Source of the DNA: Bosea sp. Tri-49
Lineage (GTDB): Bacteria; Pseudomonadota; Alphaproteobacteria; Rhizobiales; Beijerinckiaceae
Direction of reading: 5' to 3'
NCBI RefSeq assembly: GCF_003952665.1
Contig: NZ_CP017947.1
Coordinates: forward strand, 62,001-126,000
DNA length: 64,000 bases
This document shows positions 15,532-24,735 of this stretch, piece by piece (within the stretch, counting starts at the first letter, position 1; every line of letters begins with the position of its first letter). Below the pieces are notes generated by a model that saw only the letters and a list, made by a program, of their open reading frames with translations, did not search any database and was not told the origin of the DNA. A program made the position numbers and the translations under genes.

Positions 15532-15964
15532 GCCACCCGACTATCTGAAGTAGTAACCCCCGCCTTGTTATGCGCCCTTTTCGGTAAATCGTCAGTGACG
15601 AGGCATGCTTTCCACCATCCTATCAATAAAGCGCGAGTTTTAAGGATCTCGCGCCAGATTGCTTCAGCAGCTACTCGCAAGCGCGCGACATGCGTGACCC
15701 GTCTTCGATTCCTATGGGATCGGAATTCGAATGCACCCCGTGCCCAAGACGAAACCAGCTCGAGCAAATGGTCAACCATCAACGCCACGATCGAAAGGCA
15801 TTCACTGAAGGCTGAGGGTGCACGTTTAAATCTGCGCGAAAGGGTATCTCGCGTAATGCGAGTGATTTACCTGGATTTGAAGCTGTATAAGTGGTGATCG
15901 CCGTTGCTTCGGGTGGCAACGAGCACTTAGAAAAGACGATGTCTGTACTAACGTTGGAAGCATA
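15532..15964. other. gene-free stretch with a relic of a small gene
   Basis: No intact gene. On the minus strand near 15640-15695 one frame reads ARLRVAAEAIWREIL, matching the start of the protein at 17345-17596 (CERLAEAIYREIE). The flanking DNA (CGACATGCGTGA and following) is also similar to 17590-17610. This is a decayed partial duplicate of that gene. Confidence 0.55.
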
Positions 15965-16399
15965 ATGTCCAAAGATTCAACGGAACTGCTCGAATTGTCT
16001 GCAATGGTCGTCGCAGCCTTCGTTCGCCATAACCGCCTTCCCCAGGCCGATCTTGCCGGTCTCATTGAACAGGCTTACGCGGCGCTAGGCCGTCTCGGCC
16101 AGGAGCCCGCGGCCCCACCGACCGAAAAACCTGTTCCGGCGGTCCCGATCAAGAAATCTGTGACACCTGACGCCATCTACAGCCTCGAAGACGGCAAGCC
16201 GTTCAAATCGCTGAAGCGGCATCTGCGCTCGGCCTACGACATGTCGCCGGAGGACTACCGCGCCAAATGGGATCTGCCCGCCGACTACCCGATGGTCGCT
16301 CCGAACTATGCCGAGGCGCGCTCGCAGATGGCCAAGAGTCTGGGCCTCGGTCGCAAGAAGGGGCAGAGCGCCCCAAAAAGGCGGAACCAGCGGAAATGA
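15965..16399 (+). CDS. MucR/Ros-family regulator lacking zinc ligands
   Basis: Encodes 144 residues from the ATG at 15965. The N-terminal oligomerisation part reads ELSAMVVAAFVRHNRLP, then DLAGLIEQAYAAL. The DNA-binding part reads SVTPDAIYSLEDGKPFKSLKR, then HLRSAYDMSPEDYRAKWDL and PADYPMVAPNYAEARSQMAK. In zinc-binding family members the site is C-L-E-C/D ... H-L-x-x-H/H. Here the first Cys is Ser (YSLED) and the distal His positions are Ala-Tyr (RSAYDM), leaving only one His. Zinc-independent MucR homologues are known from Mesorhizobium. MucR proteins are H-NS-like global regulators of surface polysaccharide, motility and cell-cycle genes. Confidence 0.92.
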   Translation: MSKDSTELLELSAMVVAAFVRHNRLPQADLAGLIEQAYAALGRLGQEPAAPPTEKPVPAVPIKKSVTPDAIYSLEDGKPFKSLKRHLRSAYDMSPEDYRAKWDLPADYPMVAPNYAEARSQMAKSLGLGRKKGQSAPKRRNQRK

Positions 16400-16456
16400 T
16401 CGCAGCTCCAGCTCGCGTTCGAGCCTCTGCTTCACTGCGGGCTGATTGTTTTTTAC

Positions 16457-16696
16457 CTAGCTGACATCGCGCCAGTTCTCGCGGATTCTCCGCTTTGCCT
16501 CCTCAAGGTCGTGACAACCGAACTCGGCTACGGACCGGCGTCTGCCCTTTGACATCACCCAGTGCCATCGCGGTGAGCCGTCAGGAGCATACTTGTCGTG
16601 CGTGATGACGGCGATTTTATCACCCCCTTCGTCTTCGACATGGAAGAGATGGTCGATGTCCGGCCACGTCCGCCGGACCCAAATTCGCGCCGCCAT
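16457..16696 (-). CDS. hypothetical 79-residue protein
   Basis: From the ATG at 16696, with CGGAG upstream: MAARIWVRRTWPDIDHLFHV, GGDKIAVITHDKYAPDGSPR and CHDLEEAKRRIRENWRDV. A small beta-rich domain with a C-terminal amphipathic helix is suggested. It is convergent with the MucR gene. No family is recognised. Confidence 0.6.
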   Translation of the reverse strand: MAARIWVRRTWPDIDHLFHVEDEGGDKIAVITHDKYAPDGSPRWHWVMSKGRRRSVAEFGCHDLEEAKRRIRENWRDVS

Positions 16697-17010
16697 TGCT
16701 CGACTCCGCCAAAACATTGTTCTTAGTTTGTTCTCGATTGCGAAATCAAGGTATATCTGGCCACGAGCCGCGCGCCCTCTGGAAGCGGATAAGCGTGACT
16801 AGGTAGCCGGAGCGAGCGTTGATCCTGAGTTAGAGCCACCAGAAGATAATTGCGATTGCGTCGCGAAAATTGAGCGAGAAGACGCGATCTGAGATGCGGC
16901 AGCTGATCGAGATTGGCATGTTGTGTGCTCCTTGCGCCGGCACGATTATGCAGCTGCCAAAGGGGGCGAGGATTGATTGCCGATCTATCTCTATCCTCAA
17001 GGAGGTGCCG
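16697..17010. other. gene-free stretch
   Basis: No supported gene, terminator or conserved site on either strand. It separates two divergent small hypothetical genes and presumably carries their promoters. Confidence 0.4.
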
Positions 17011-17307
17011 ATGACCGATGCGCGCCCGCATCATGTTGTGGTGAAAATCGACCGGGACCGGTTCAGGACGAAGCTGCGCGAGATCGAGGCTTGGCTTGCC
17101 GAATGGGAAGTGGATGCCGAGGTCGGTTCCGTCCTCGGCGAGAAGGCCGAGCTTCGAGTGAGGTTCGCTGACACGCGTGCCGTATATGCTTTCCAGCGCT
17201 GCCATGGTGGCAGAGCTGTACGGGCAGATGAGATTGCAGCCGCCAAGATTACCGATGCCACTGACGAGGACCTGTACGATCAGCTCGCGCGCGATTACCC
17301 TGATTGA
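17011..17307 (+). CDS. hypothetical 98-residue protein
   Basis: The ATG at 17011 follows AAGGAGG by 5 bases, a very strong ribosome site that decides the start. The protein reads MTDARPHHVVVKIDRDRFRT, LREIEAWLAEWEVDAEVGSV and AELRVRFADTRAVYAFQRCH, ending YDQLARDYPD. The pattern is a compact alpha/beta (ferredoxin-like) fold. No family is recognised. Confidence 0.68.
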   Translation: MTDARPHHVVVKIDRDRFRTKLREIEAWLAEWEVDAEVGSVLGEKAELRVRFADTRAVYAFQRCHGGRAVRADEIAAAKITDATDEDLYDQLARDYPD

Positions 17308-17344
17308 GAAATCGGAACCGCCATGTCAGCAGATGGGATGCGAA

Positions 17345-17596
17345 CTAGGCCCGATCCGCGACACGCCGGAAATCACGCTCCGAGGCCGCCGAGCCATCAG
17401 TGATGACCGTCTCAAGGTTGTCTGCGAGGACGCAAAATCGCCTCGTGAGAGACGCCGCGATTTTCAGAAGATCAAGCTGGCCGTCGATCAACACTGATTG
17501 AAGGTCTCGATTGTCGAAGTCGCCGCCGCGGTCCGGAAGCTGCTTCTCAATCTCACGATAGATCGCTTCAGCCAGCCGTTCGCATTCGCACGACAT
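17345..17596 (-). CDS. hypothetical 83-residue protein
   Basis: From the ATG at 17596: MSCECERLAEAIYREIEKQL, DNRDLQSVLIDGQLDLLKIA and RRFCVLADNLETVITDGSAA. It is helical with four Cys. A decayed partial copy lies near 15640-15695. Function is unknown. Confidence 0.58.
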   Translation of the reverse strand: MSCECERLAEAIYREIEKQLPDRGGDFDNRDLQSVLIDGQLDLLKIAASLTRRFCVLADNLETVITDGSAASERDFRRVADRA

Positions 17597-18523
17597 GCGT
17601 GATCCGTCCTTCGATTTCTGCCTTTGCTACAGATGGGATGGAACCGTGAAAAGGAAAGTGCCCGGCAGTTTCCTCGACGCTATGGGATTGAGCACGCTTA
17701 CCGGCTATTTCTGGCGGGCTCTGGCTGCGACTGTCCCGGGCTTTCAGCCCGTGCCAGACGGGCACGTATTGCTGTCGGCGCGCATGGCGCGGATGAAGTC
17801 CCGCGCGGCGTGCTCGACGCCTCAGATATCGGTCACATGCCGACGGCTCAGATTCAGGCGCTGGGCGCGAGCGGGGCTCCGGGCCTGGCATTGGATCGGA
17901 CTGGCTCGGCATGGCGCCGCGCAGATCTATCTGCACCGCGAAGTCGATGGGCTCGATGCCGACTTTGCTCCGGCCAATCAGTTTGCACCGCGCAACGGAT
18001 TTCCAGAACAGCTCTCAAGCTGTGAGCAGGCCGTCTTAGAGCGCTTCTCAGTCGCGGCGGCGGGGGTTGCATCCTACGATCCCTGCTTCGATCGCAGATG
18101 CGTATTCAAGGCGAAGCCTTCCGATCTTGGAGCGCGTCGCGGCGAAGTACACCCGACATCTCTGTGCCTGCCTCGGAACTGACAAAACCCGGCTTTGCGT
18201 CAACTTGCCGGCCCGCCTGCGCAGCACTGATGGGGGGCAAACACTCGCCGAGGGCTGCGGCCGTCAGCAAAGTCCAGTGATCGTCAAGAGGCAGACAACT
18301 GAGAAGGGCTGTGTGTTTGCCGGAGTGAGGTAGAGAACCAAGCGCTGATTGCGCTGCTGCCTCGCTACAAGGTTTCCCTAATCACCATCCTGGAAGTTGC
18401 GCCTCGAGCTAACCTTGGCACGTCGCCCGGAAGCGGACGCTAGCAGCTTTGAGGCGAGATGCGGGCTCCCGGCCCATGGCGACGTCGTCCGATTTTTGGC
18501 TCATCATTCGAAGAGCGAACCAT
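17597..18523. other. long stretch without a supported gene
   Basis: Open frames exist on both strands (for example 17595-18182 plus), but their composition is Arg/Ser/Pro-rich, they lack ribosome sites and match no known family. The DNA looks like eroded coding sequence that could not be assigned. No terminal repeats of a mobile element were found. Confidence 0.45.
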
Positions 18524-19438
18524 TTAGCTGAGCGTACCGGATACACGCTCAACCAGCAGGCGGTAATGTGCCATCTGGCCTGCCGCCCAAGTCTCGAACT
18601 CGGATAAAAAGTCGGCCGAAACGATAACTCTGCGACCACCACGGTCGACGATGAAACAGCCACGTCGTTCCGCGCTCGCGAGGATATTGCCGACGTGCTG
18701 CCGTGAGACGCGAAAGCGCTCGCCTAGTCCCCGATAGGAGAGAGGCGCGGGCGGAGCAACTCCGGCCAGCGCGGCATAGTGCGCGGCCAGGACCGCCGTC
18801 AGCACCGGGTAACCGCAATCCCGCCCGGTGAACTCGACCACATTGCTAAAGGGAGCGAAGTAGAGGTCCTCCTGCCGAAACATCTCGTAAGAGGCGCCGA
18901 GCCAATCCGCGAGCCCGTCAGCATCTGACCGAAGCTTCGCCGCCATTGGCGAGTCCGGCGGATCCAGGCGTTCGCAGGCGTCGAGAAAAGCCAGGGGTGA
19001 GCGGCCGATCTCCCGGAGCAGCGTCATCGAGGGGCTTAACCGCAAAGCTCGGCCGTCTGCTGCGAGCCGGCTCGCGACGACATAACCGCTCAGCTTGAGT
19101 GTGCCGACCAGTTCCGCAATCTGCCGAGTGCTGGCTGGCGCGATGCGCTGGAGCGCAGCGAGCGTCGGCGCCTCGCCGACATTCCGGCGCCAGCGCGCAT
19201 CGAGACCGATCAGAGAAAAAGAGACAAGGTAGCGCAGCCTCTGGCCGAAGAACTTGTCCGCTGGCCACGACAGCTCCGGCCGCTGGATCATCGCAGCGCA
19301 ATATGAGCCCAAAGCCTCGCGAAAGCCGCTGCGGCGGATCAGGCCGGCGGCATAGGGCCATGGACCTTTGTCGACATGGGCGACGATCGCGCGGTCAAGC
19401 ATGTGGGCGCGGCTGGCCGGTTCCGAGACATGACACAT
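18524..19438 (-). CDS. putative transcriptional regulator with two winged-helix-like parts
   Basis: Encodes about 304 residues from the ATG at 19438; no ribosome site decides among several starts. One helix-turn-helix-like part lies mid-protein (TLAALQRIAPASTRQIAELV, LKLSGYVVASRLAADGRALRL), giving the SR-x-x-D-G-R-x-x-x-L wing pattern of MarR/PadR proteins. A second lies near the C-terminus (LSYRGLGERFRVSRQHVGNI, ASAERRGCFIVDRGGRRVIV). It is transcribed divergently from the giant autotransporter gene 99 bases away, so control of that gene is a reasonable inference. No named family is assigned. Confidence 0.65.
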   Translation of the reverse strand: MCHVSEPASRAHMLDRAIVAHVDKGPWPYAAGLIRRSGFREALGSYCAAMIQRPELSWPADKFFGQRLRYLVSFSLIGLDARWRRNVGEAPTLAALQRIAPASTRQIAELVGTLKLSGYVVASRLAADGRALRLSPSMTLLREIGRSPLAFLDACERLDPPDSPMAAKLRSDADGLADWLGASYEMFRQEDLYFAPFSNVVEFTGRDCGYPVLTAVLAAHYAALAGVAPPAPLSYRGLGERFRVSRQHVGNILASAERRGCFIVDRGGRRVIVSADFLSEFETWAAGQMAHYRLLVERVSGTLS

Positions 19439-19537
19439 GGCGGGATGCCTGCAGATTTTGGACTTTGCGACGTGAGGTCGGCATGGCCTTGATGCGTTTG
19501 CCCGATGACAGTTGATTGAGCCGATCAATAGCCCGCC

Positions 19538-22500
19538 ATGCGAAAGACCGCTACTCGCCCAGGGGAACTCAGAGGCATCCGGCCTAATGTTGGCAAAAGC
19601 GTCTATCTGCTCAAGTCAGATCGCTCGAATTTCCATGCAGCATTGCTTTTGGCGGCCCTGCTTATATCGCTTGAGAACTTTGGGTGCCAAGCTGCGCTTT
19701 CCCAAACGGTTGGTAACATCGGCGGCCTCGCCGAAGTGTCGACTGATAATCCATTCCCTTACAATAGAGTGAGATTCATTGGGGCCGCCGGCCACATCCG
19801 CGCCCTGAACGATCTCAATCTTGGCAGCAGCGTAATCGCGGATACAGGTTCCGTTGGTCGTCTGTCTGCTGTCGCCGGACACTCATTGAATATCTACTTT
19901 CACAGTTTCCTGACCGGGTCGACCGTGTATTTCGGGTCAGCCTCGGATACTGGCAATATCAACTTCAATGGCTGGGACGGGGCAGGAGGAATCGATCTCA
20001 ATCTTGTCCTGGACGGAGGGACATTGACGGCTCTGACCGTTCAGCCCGGTGGTGTAGTCGTTCATTCCCTCAATGTCGTGCTGAGGCAGGCGAAGTCCCT
20101 CACAATCAACAACGATGCGACACTTTATCTATCGAGCGATGCAACCACAATCTCCCGTCTGGAGGGCAACGGTCGGATCGGCATTGCCGCTCCACTGACG
20201 ATCGGCGGAGGATTATTTTCGACCAGCATAACGGGAGCGTCGCGTCTTACTTTCTCCGGGGACAGCACCTGGACGGGCGTCGGTACCGGCATCGGCACGC
20301 TCGAGGTTCGCTCCGGCGTGACGTTGACAACCACCAGCTCCGCGGCCGTCGAAAGCTCGACCAATCTCCAGATCGACGGTACGCACGAACTGAGCTCTTC
20401 GTTGGCGGTGAACGGCCTCAGCGGTAGCGGGCTGATTGTGCTGGGTCCCGGCGCGCATCTGACCGCTGGCTCGCAAAATGCCAGCTCCGTCTTGAGCGGT
20501 GCGATCTCGGGCAACGATGGCGGGCTCACCAAGGAGGGCACGGGCACGCTGACCTTGACGGGCAACAACTCCTACTCCGGCGGCACCACGATCAACGCCG
20601 GCACGCTCGCGCTGAGCGGCGCCGGCAGCCTCGCCGCGAGCGGCAGTTTGAACCTCGCCGGAGGGGGCGCGGCCTTCGACATCAGCGCCGCGACCGGCGG
20701 CCGGACTATCCGCAGCCTAGCCGGCTCACCCGGCACCGCCATTACGCTCGGCGCCAACACACTGACCCTTGGCGGTGGCCCGAACACGACCTTCGGCGGT
20801 TCGATCATCGGCACCGGCGGTATCGTGAAGCAGGGCTCGGGCACGCTGACGCTGACGGGTGCCAACACCTACACGGGCGGCACCACGGTCAATGCCGGCA
20901 CGCTCGCGCTGAACGGTGTTGGCAGCCTCGCCGCGAGCGGCAGCCTCTCGCTCGCCGGTGCCGCGGCGGCGTTCGACATCAACGCCGCGGCAGCCAACCA
21001 GACGATCGGCGCGTTTTCGGGCGTCACCAGCAGCACAGTTGTACTCGGCGCCAATACGCTGACCTTCGGCAATGCGACGAACCAGACCTTCGCCGGTTCG
21101 ATCGGCGGCAGCGGCAGCATCGTCAAGCAGGGCACCGGCAGGCAGACGCTGAGCGGGACCAGCAGCTATAGTGGCACCACGACGGTTTCCGCCGGTGAGC
21201 TGCGCGTCGACGGCGCACTGACCGGGCTCGGTGCGGTGACGATTGCAGCCGGCGCAACCCTGTCCGGTACCGGCAGCATCGCCGGGGCCGTGGCCGTGGA
21301 CGGCACCTTGTCGGCGGGCCACAGCCCCGGCACGCTGATAGTCGGATCGCTGACGCTCAACAGTGGCTCGACTTCGCTCTTCGAGCTGAACACGCCGGGA
21401 GTGGTCGGCGGCAGCAATCCCGTCACCGGCAACGACCTCGTCGAGGTCACCGGCGACCTTACGCTCGGCGGTGCGCTCGACGCGAGCGCGGCGGCGGCCG
21501 GCTACTATCGCCTGTTCGACTATGGCGGCACGCTCACCGGCAGCTTCGACAGTCAGCGCGTGACCTCGACTCGCGGCGGCTTCGCCATCGCCAGCGCGCA
21601 GGTCGATACAGCCGTGTCAGGGCAGGTCAACCTCGTTGTGCTCGGGGCCGGCCAAACCATGCAGTTCTGGGACGGTGCGAATACATCCGGCAATGGCACC
21701 GTCGACGGGGCGGCCGGCACTTGGTCCGTCTTTGGCACCAATTGGACTGACAACACCGGCAGCGCCAATGCCGGCTGGGGCGGCTCGGTCGGCATCTTCG
21801 CCGGGGCCGCGGGCGGTGCGGTGATTGTTGCAGGTACTGTGAGCTTCGACACGCTGCAGTTTTCGACCAATGGCTATTCGTTGAGCGGCGGTACGCTCTC
21901 GATCATGCCGGCGAGCGGAGCGGCTGGTACCTTCAACGTCGACAACGGTGTCGTGGCCAGCATCGGCTCGACCATCGTCGATGGCAGTGGGACGGCCATC
22001 GTCAAGGTTGGCGGCGGCACGCTCATTCTCTCGGGAAGCAACAGCTACACCGCCGGCACTGCGATCGATGGCGGCACGCTCCAGGTGTCGGGGGATGCCA
22101 ATCTCGGCGCGGCCTCGGGCGGCCTGAGTTTCGACGGCGGTACGCTGAGGACGACAGCGAAATTCTCTTTGGCGCGCAATGCTGTGATCAATGCGGCCGG
22201 CGGCATCGTCCAGACCGATGCCGACCTGTCCTTGTCGGGTGTCATCAGCGGCAGCGGCGGGCTGACGAAGACCGGCAGCGGCATGTTGACGCTGACCGGA
22301 ACCAATAACTACGTAGGCGGCACGATGATCACCGACGGCGTCCTGCAGATCGGCGATGGCGGCATCTCGGGCTCGATCACCGGCGCTGTCGTCAACAATC
22401 GCACGCTCACCTTCAATCGTTCGAACGACATCGCCTTCGCCGGCGCGATCTCGGGCAGGGGCGACGTGCAGAAGCGCGGTGCCGGGTCGCTGACCTTAAC

Positions 22501-24397
22501 GGGCAGCAATACCTATTCCGGCGGCACATTCATCGCGCAGGGCACGCTGATCGGCTCGGCCAGCAGCTTCGGCGTCAGCCAGATCGTGAATAATAGCGCT
22601 CTCGTCATCGACCAGCCGACGGATGCCAGCTTCGCCAATACGATCGACGGCACTGGTTCCTTCACCAAGCGCGGTGCCGGTAACCTCACCCTGACGGGCA
22701 CGAGCGCGCTTGCCGGCTCGACCACGATCGAGGCAGGCAAGCTTACGGTCAACGGCTCGCTCAGAGCGTCCACAGTCACGGTGCTGAGCGACGCGGTGCT
22801 CAGCGGCTCGGGCACGGTCGGTGGCATCGTCGCCGGTGCCGGCGCGACGGTGGCGCCGGGCAACTCAATCGGCACACTCAACGTTTCCGACAATGTCTCC
22901 TTCGCCAGCGGCTCGACCTATCAGGTCGAGATCAACGCTGCCGGTCAGGGCGACCGGATCGTCGCTTCGGGATCAGCGACGATCACCGGCGGCACGGTCG
23001 AGGTCGTCGCCGAGAATGGCAACTACGCGGCGAGCACCAACTACACCATCCTGACCGCCACAGGCGGCGTCAGCGGCCGGTTCAGCACGGTGTCGTCGAA
23101 CCTCGCCTTCCTGACGCCCTCGCTCTCCTATGGCGGCACAGATGTCACCCTGACCATGACCCGTAACGATACAGGCTTCGGCCCGGGCGGCGGTGGCAGC
23201 TCGGGGGGCAGTAGCTCCGGTGGCAGTTCCGGCAGCAGCGGCGGCGATTACATTGCCGCGACCCGCAACCAGGGCTTCATCGCGATCGCGGCGGAGCGTC
23301 TGGGGGTAGGCAATCCAGTCTATGACACGCTGATCTCGGCCACGGCGGCCGAGGCCCGCGCGGGCTTCGACCTGCTCTCGGGCGAGGCGCATGCGCAAGC
23401 CGTCAGCGTGATGATCGACGAGAGCCGGCTGGTGCGCGACGCGATCCTCTCGCGCCTGCGCGGACCGCTGCTCACTCAGCCGGGCCAGCAGGTCGCAGCC
23501 TCGTTCAGCGCCGACCTGTCGGGCCGCAAGGGCGCGGTCATGATCCAGGCTCTGCAGCCGCAGCCCCGCCACGCCCTCTGGGGCGAAGCCTTTGGCGGCA
23601 CCGGCAGCAGCAATGCCGACGGCAATGCCGCGGGGCTCAGCCGCCGCAGCGGCGGCGCCCTGCTGGGCGCCGACATGCTGCTCTACGACACCCCCGGCTC
23701 CTCTCTCAAGCTCGGCGTCGCCGGCGGATACAGCCAGTCGCGCTTCGATCTCGATGCGCGCCGCTCCTCGGGCAAGCTCGACAGCGGCCATGCGGCGCTG
23801 TATGCCCGCGCCCGCTTCGGCAACTGGAGGCTCGACGCCGGCCTGGCTTATTCCTGGTCGGAGAGTGACATCCGCCGGCAGATCCAGACCCGCGGTTTTG
23901 GCGACAGCTTGCAACTCCAGCGCCCGGGCGCCGTGGCGCAGGGCTTCGCCGAACTCGGCTATGGCTTTGTCTTCGGCGGCTTTGCGCTCGAGCCCTACGC
24001 CCAGCTCGCCCTGATCCATGTCAGCGCCGATGCCGATACCGAGCAGGGCGGCGCGGCAGCACTGCGGGTGCTCTCCTCCGAGCAGACCCTCGGCTTCACC
24101 ACCCTCGGCCTGCGGACCGAGGCGCAGATCGGCGCGATGCCGCTCTTTGCCCGCGCCGCGCTCGGCTGGCGCCATGGCTTCGGCGAACTCACCCCAACGG
24201 CGAAGACCGCCTTTGCCCTCGGCACGACGCCAGCGCAGGTCTTCGCCGCACCGATCGACCGCGAGGCTGTTGTCGCCGAGGCCGGCTTGGACTGGCGCAT
24301 CTCCCAGGCCACCACGCTCGGCCTGACCTATTCCGCCGCGGTCGGCGAACGCTCAAGAAACCACGCCCTCAAGGGAAGGGTAGAAATGCGCTTCTGA
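19538..24397 (+). CDS. giant PATR-repeat autotransporter (type Va secretion)
   Basis: Encodes 1619 residues. A long charged N-terminus precedes a hydrophobic signal core (about residues 33-52, FHAALLLAALLISL). The passenger is a Gly/Ser/Thr-rich beta helix with seven autotransporter-associated strand repeats, each like GGLTKEGTGTLTLTGNNSYS, at about residues 328, 427, 525, 820, 907, 975 and 1039. A Gly/Ser linker lies at about 1217-1240 (GGGGSSGGSSSGGSSGSSGG). The C-terminal beta-barrel (about 1345-1619) ends GRVEMRF with the terminal Phe needed for BAM insertion. Such proteins are surface-exposed and usually adhesive; the ligand is unknown. Base use is even throughout with no frameshift. A degenerate paralogue of the barrel lies at 2264-2607. 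Confidence 0.95.
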   Translation: MRKTATRPGELRGIRPNVGKSVYLLKSDRSNFHAALLLAALLISLENFGCQAALSQTVGNIGGLAEVSTDNPFPYNRVRFIGAAGHIRALNDLNLGSSVIADTGSVGRLSAVAGHSLNIYFHSFLTGSTVYFGSASDTGNINFNGWDGAGGIDLNLVLDGGTLTALTVQPGGVVVHSLNVVLRQAKSLTINNDATLYLSSDATTISRLEGNGRIGIAAPLTIGGGLFSTSITGASRLTFSGDSTWTGVGTGIGTLEVRSGVTLTTTSSAAVESSTNLQIDGTHELSSSLAVNGLSGSGLIVLGPGAHLTAGSQNASSVLSGAISGNDGGLTKEGTGTLTLTGNNSYSGGTTINAGTLALSGAGSLAASGSLNLAGGGAAFDISAATGGRTIRSLAGSPGTAITLGANTLTLGGGPNTTFGGSIIGTGGIVKQGSGTLTLTGANTYTGGTTVNAGTLALNGVGSLAASGSLSLAGAAAAFDINAAAANQTIGAFSGVTSSTVVLGANTLTFGNATNQTFAGSIGGSGSIVKQGTGRQTLSGTSSYSGTTTVSAGELRVDGALTGLGAVTIAAGATLSGTGSIAGAVAVDGTLSAGHSPGTLIVGSLTLNSGSTSLFELNTPGVVGGSNPVTGNDLVEVTGDLTLGGALDASAAAAGYYRLFDYGGTLTGSFDSQRVTSTRGGFAIASAQVDTAVSGQVNLVVLGAGQTMQFWDGANTSGNGTVDGAAGTWSVFGTNWTDNTGSANAGWGGSVGIFAGAAGGAVIVAGTVSFDTLQFSTNGYSLSGGTLSIMPASGAAGTFNVDNGVVASIGSTIVDGSGTAIVKVGGGTLILSGSNSYTAGTAIDGGTLQVSGDANLGAASGGLSFDGGTLRTTAKFSLARNAVINAAGGIVQTDADLSLSGVISGSGGLTKTGSGMLTLTGTNNYVGGTMITDGVLQIGDGGISGSITGAVVNNRTLTFNRSNDIAFAGAISGRGDVQKRGAGSLTLTGSNTYSGGTFIAQGTLIGSASSFGVSQIVNNSALVIDQPTDASFANTIDGTGSFTKRGAGNLTLTGTSALAGSTTIEAGKLTVNGSLRASTVTVLSDAVLSGSGTVGGIVAGAGATVAPGNSIGTLNVSDNVSFASGSTYQVEINAAGQGDRIVASGSATITGGTVEVVAENGNYAASTNYTILTATGGVSGRFSTVSSNLAFLTPSLSYGGTDVTLTMTRNDTGFGPGGGGSSGGSSSGGSSGSSGGDYIAATRNQGFIAIAAERLGVGNPVYDTLISATAAEARAGFDLLSGEAHAQAVSVMIDESRLVRDAILSRLRGPLLTQPGQQVAASFSADLSGRKGAVMIQALQPQPRHALWGEAFGGTGSSNADGNAAGLSRRSGGALLGADMLLYDTPGSSLKLGVAGGYSQSRFDLDARRSSGKLDSGHAALYARARFGNWRLDAGLAYSWSESDIRRQIQTRGFGDSLQLQRPGAVAQGFAELGYGFVFGGFALEPYAQLALIHVSADADTEQGGAAALRVLSSEQTLGFTTLGLRTEAQIGAMPLFARAALGWRHGFGELTPTAKTAFALGTTPAQVFAAPIDREAVVAEAGLDWRISQATTLGLTYSAAVGERSRNHALKGRVEMRF

Positions 24398-24568
24398 AGG
24401 GGCGGCCAAGGTCGACATCCACTCTCACTAGCCTGTTCGGACGTAGTGCGGACTTGGGCCCACCAACCCCACGTGCGGACATTTGATGCCTTCCAGAAAG
24501 CGGACCCTCACGATCGGGAACACATTGGCAGCTCAGAACCCTGAACGATCTCTTCCCAAAACAGTTTC

Positions 24569-24735
24569 TTACTGGGCAGCCATTGCTGGTTGCACTGCTG
24601 GTTCCCCGAGCGAAACCTCACGGTTCTCAGCCGCAGTCGGTCTGATGCGGAACCACGCGGTGCAGAGCGCGGGAAGGAACAGCAGGATCAACACGGTGCC
24701 AACTGCCGTCCCACCGATCAGCGTGTAGGCCATCG
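24569..24735 (-). pseudogene. C-terminal scrap of an RND efflux permease
   Basis: On the minus strand the frame reads MAYTLIGGTAVGTVLILLFL, then PALCTAWFRIRPTAAEN, and a short tail ending AMAAQ and a stop at 24569. This is the last membrane helix and cytoplasmic tail of AcrB/MexB-type inner-membrane efflux pumps. The other roughly 1000 residues are missing: homology ends at about 24735, exactly where a fragment of an unrelated outer-membrane gene begins on the opposite strand. Confidence 0.85.

Noticed and set aside
17595..18182. 195-residue plus-strand open frame
   Set aside because: No ribosome site, composition unlike the real genes here, and no recognisable motif; treated as non-coding.
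20520..22720. Repeated DNA in the autotransporter gene as a possible CRISPR or satellite array
   Set aside because: The repeats are in-frame, unequal in spacing and encode PATR protein repeats.
22973..24175. 400-residue open frame antisense to the autotransporter barrel
   Set aside because: It is a composition artefact of the repetitive GC-rich barrel region with no family motif.
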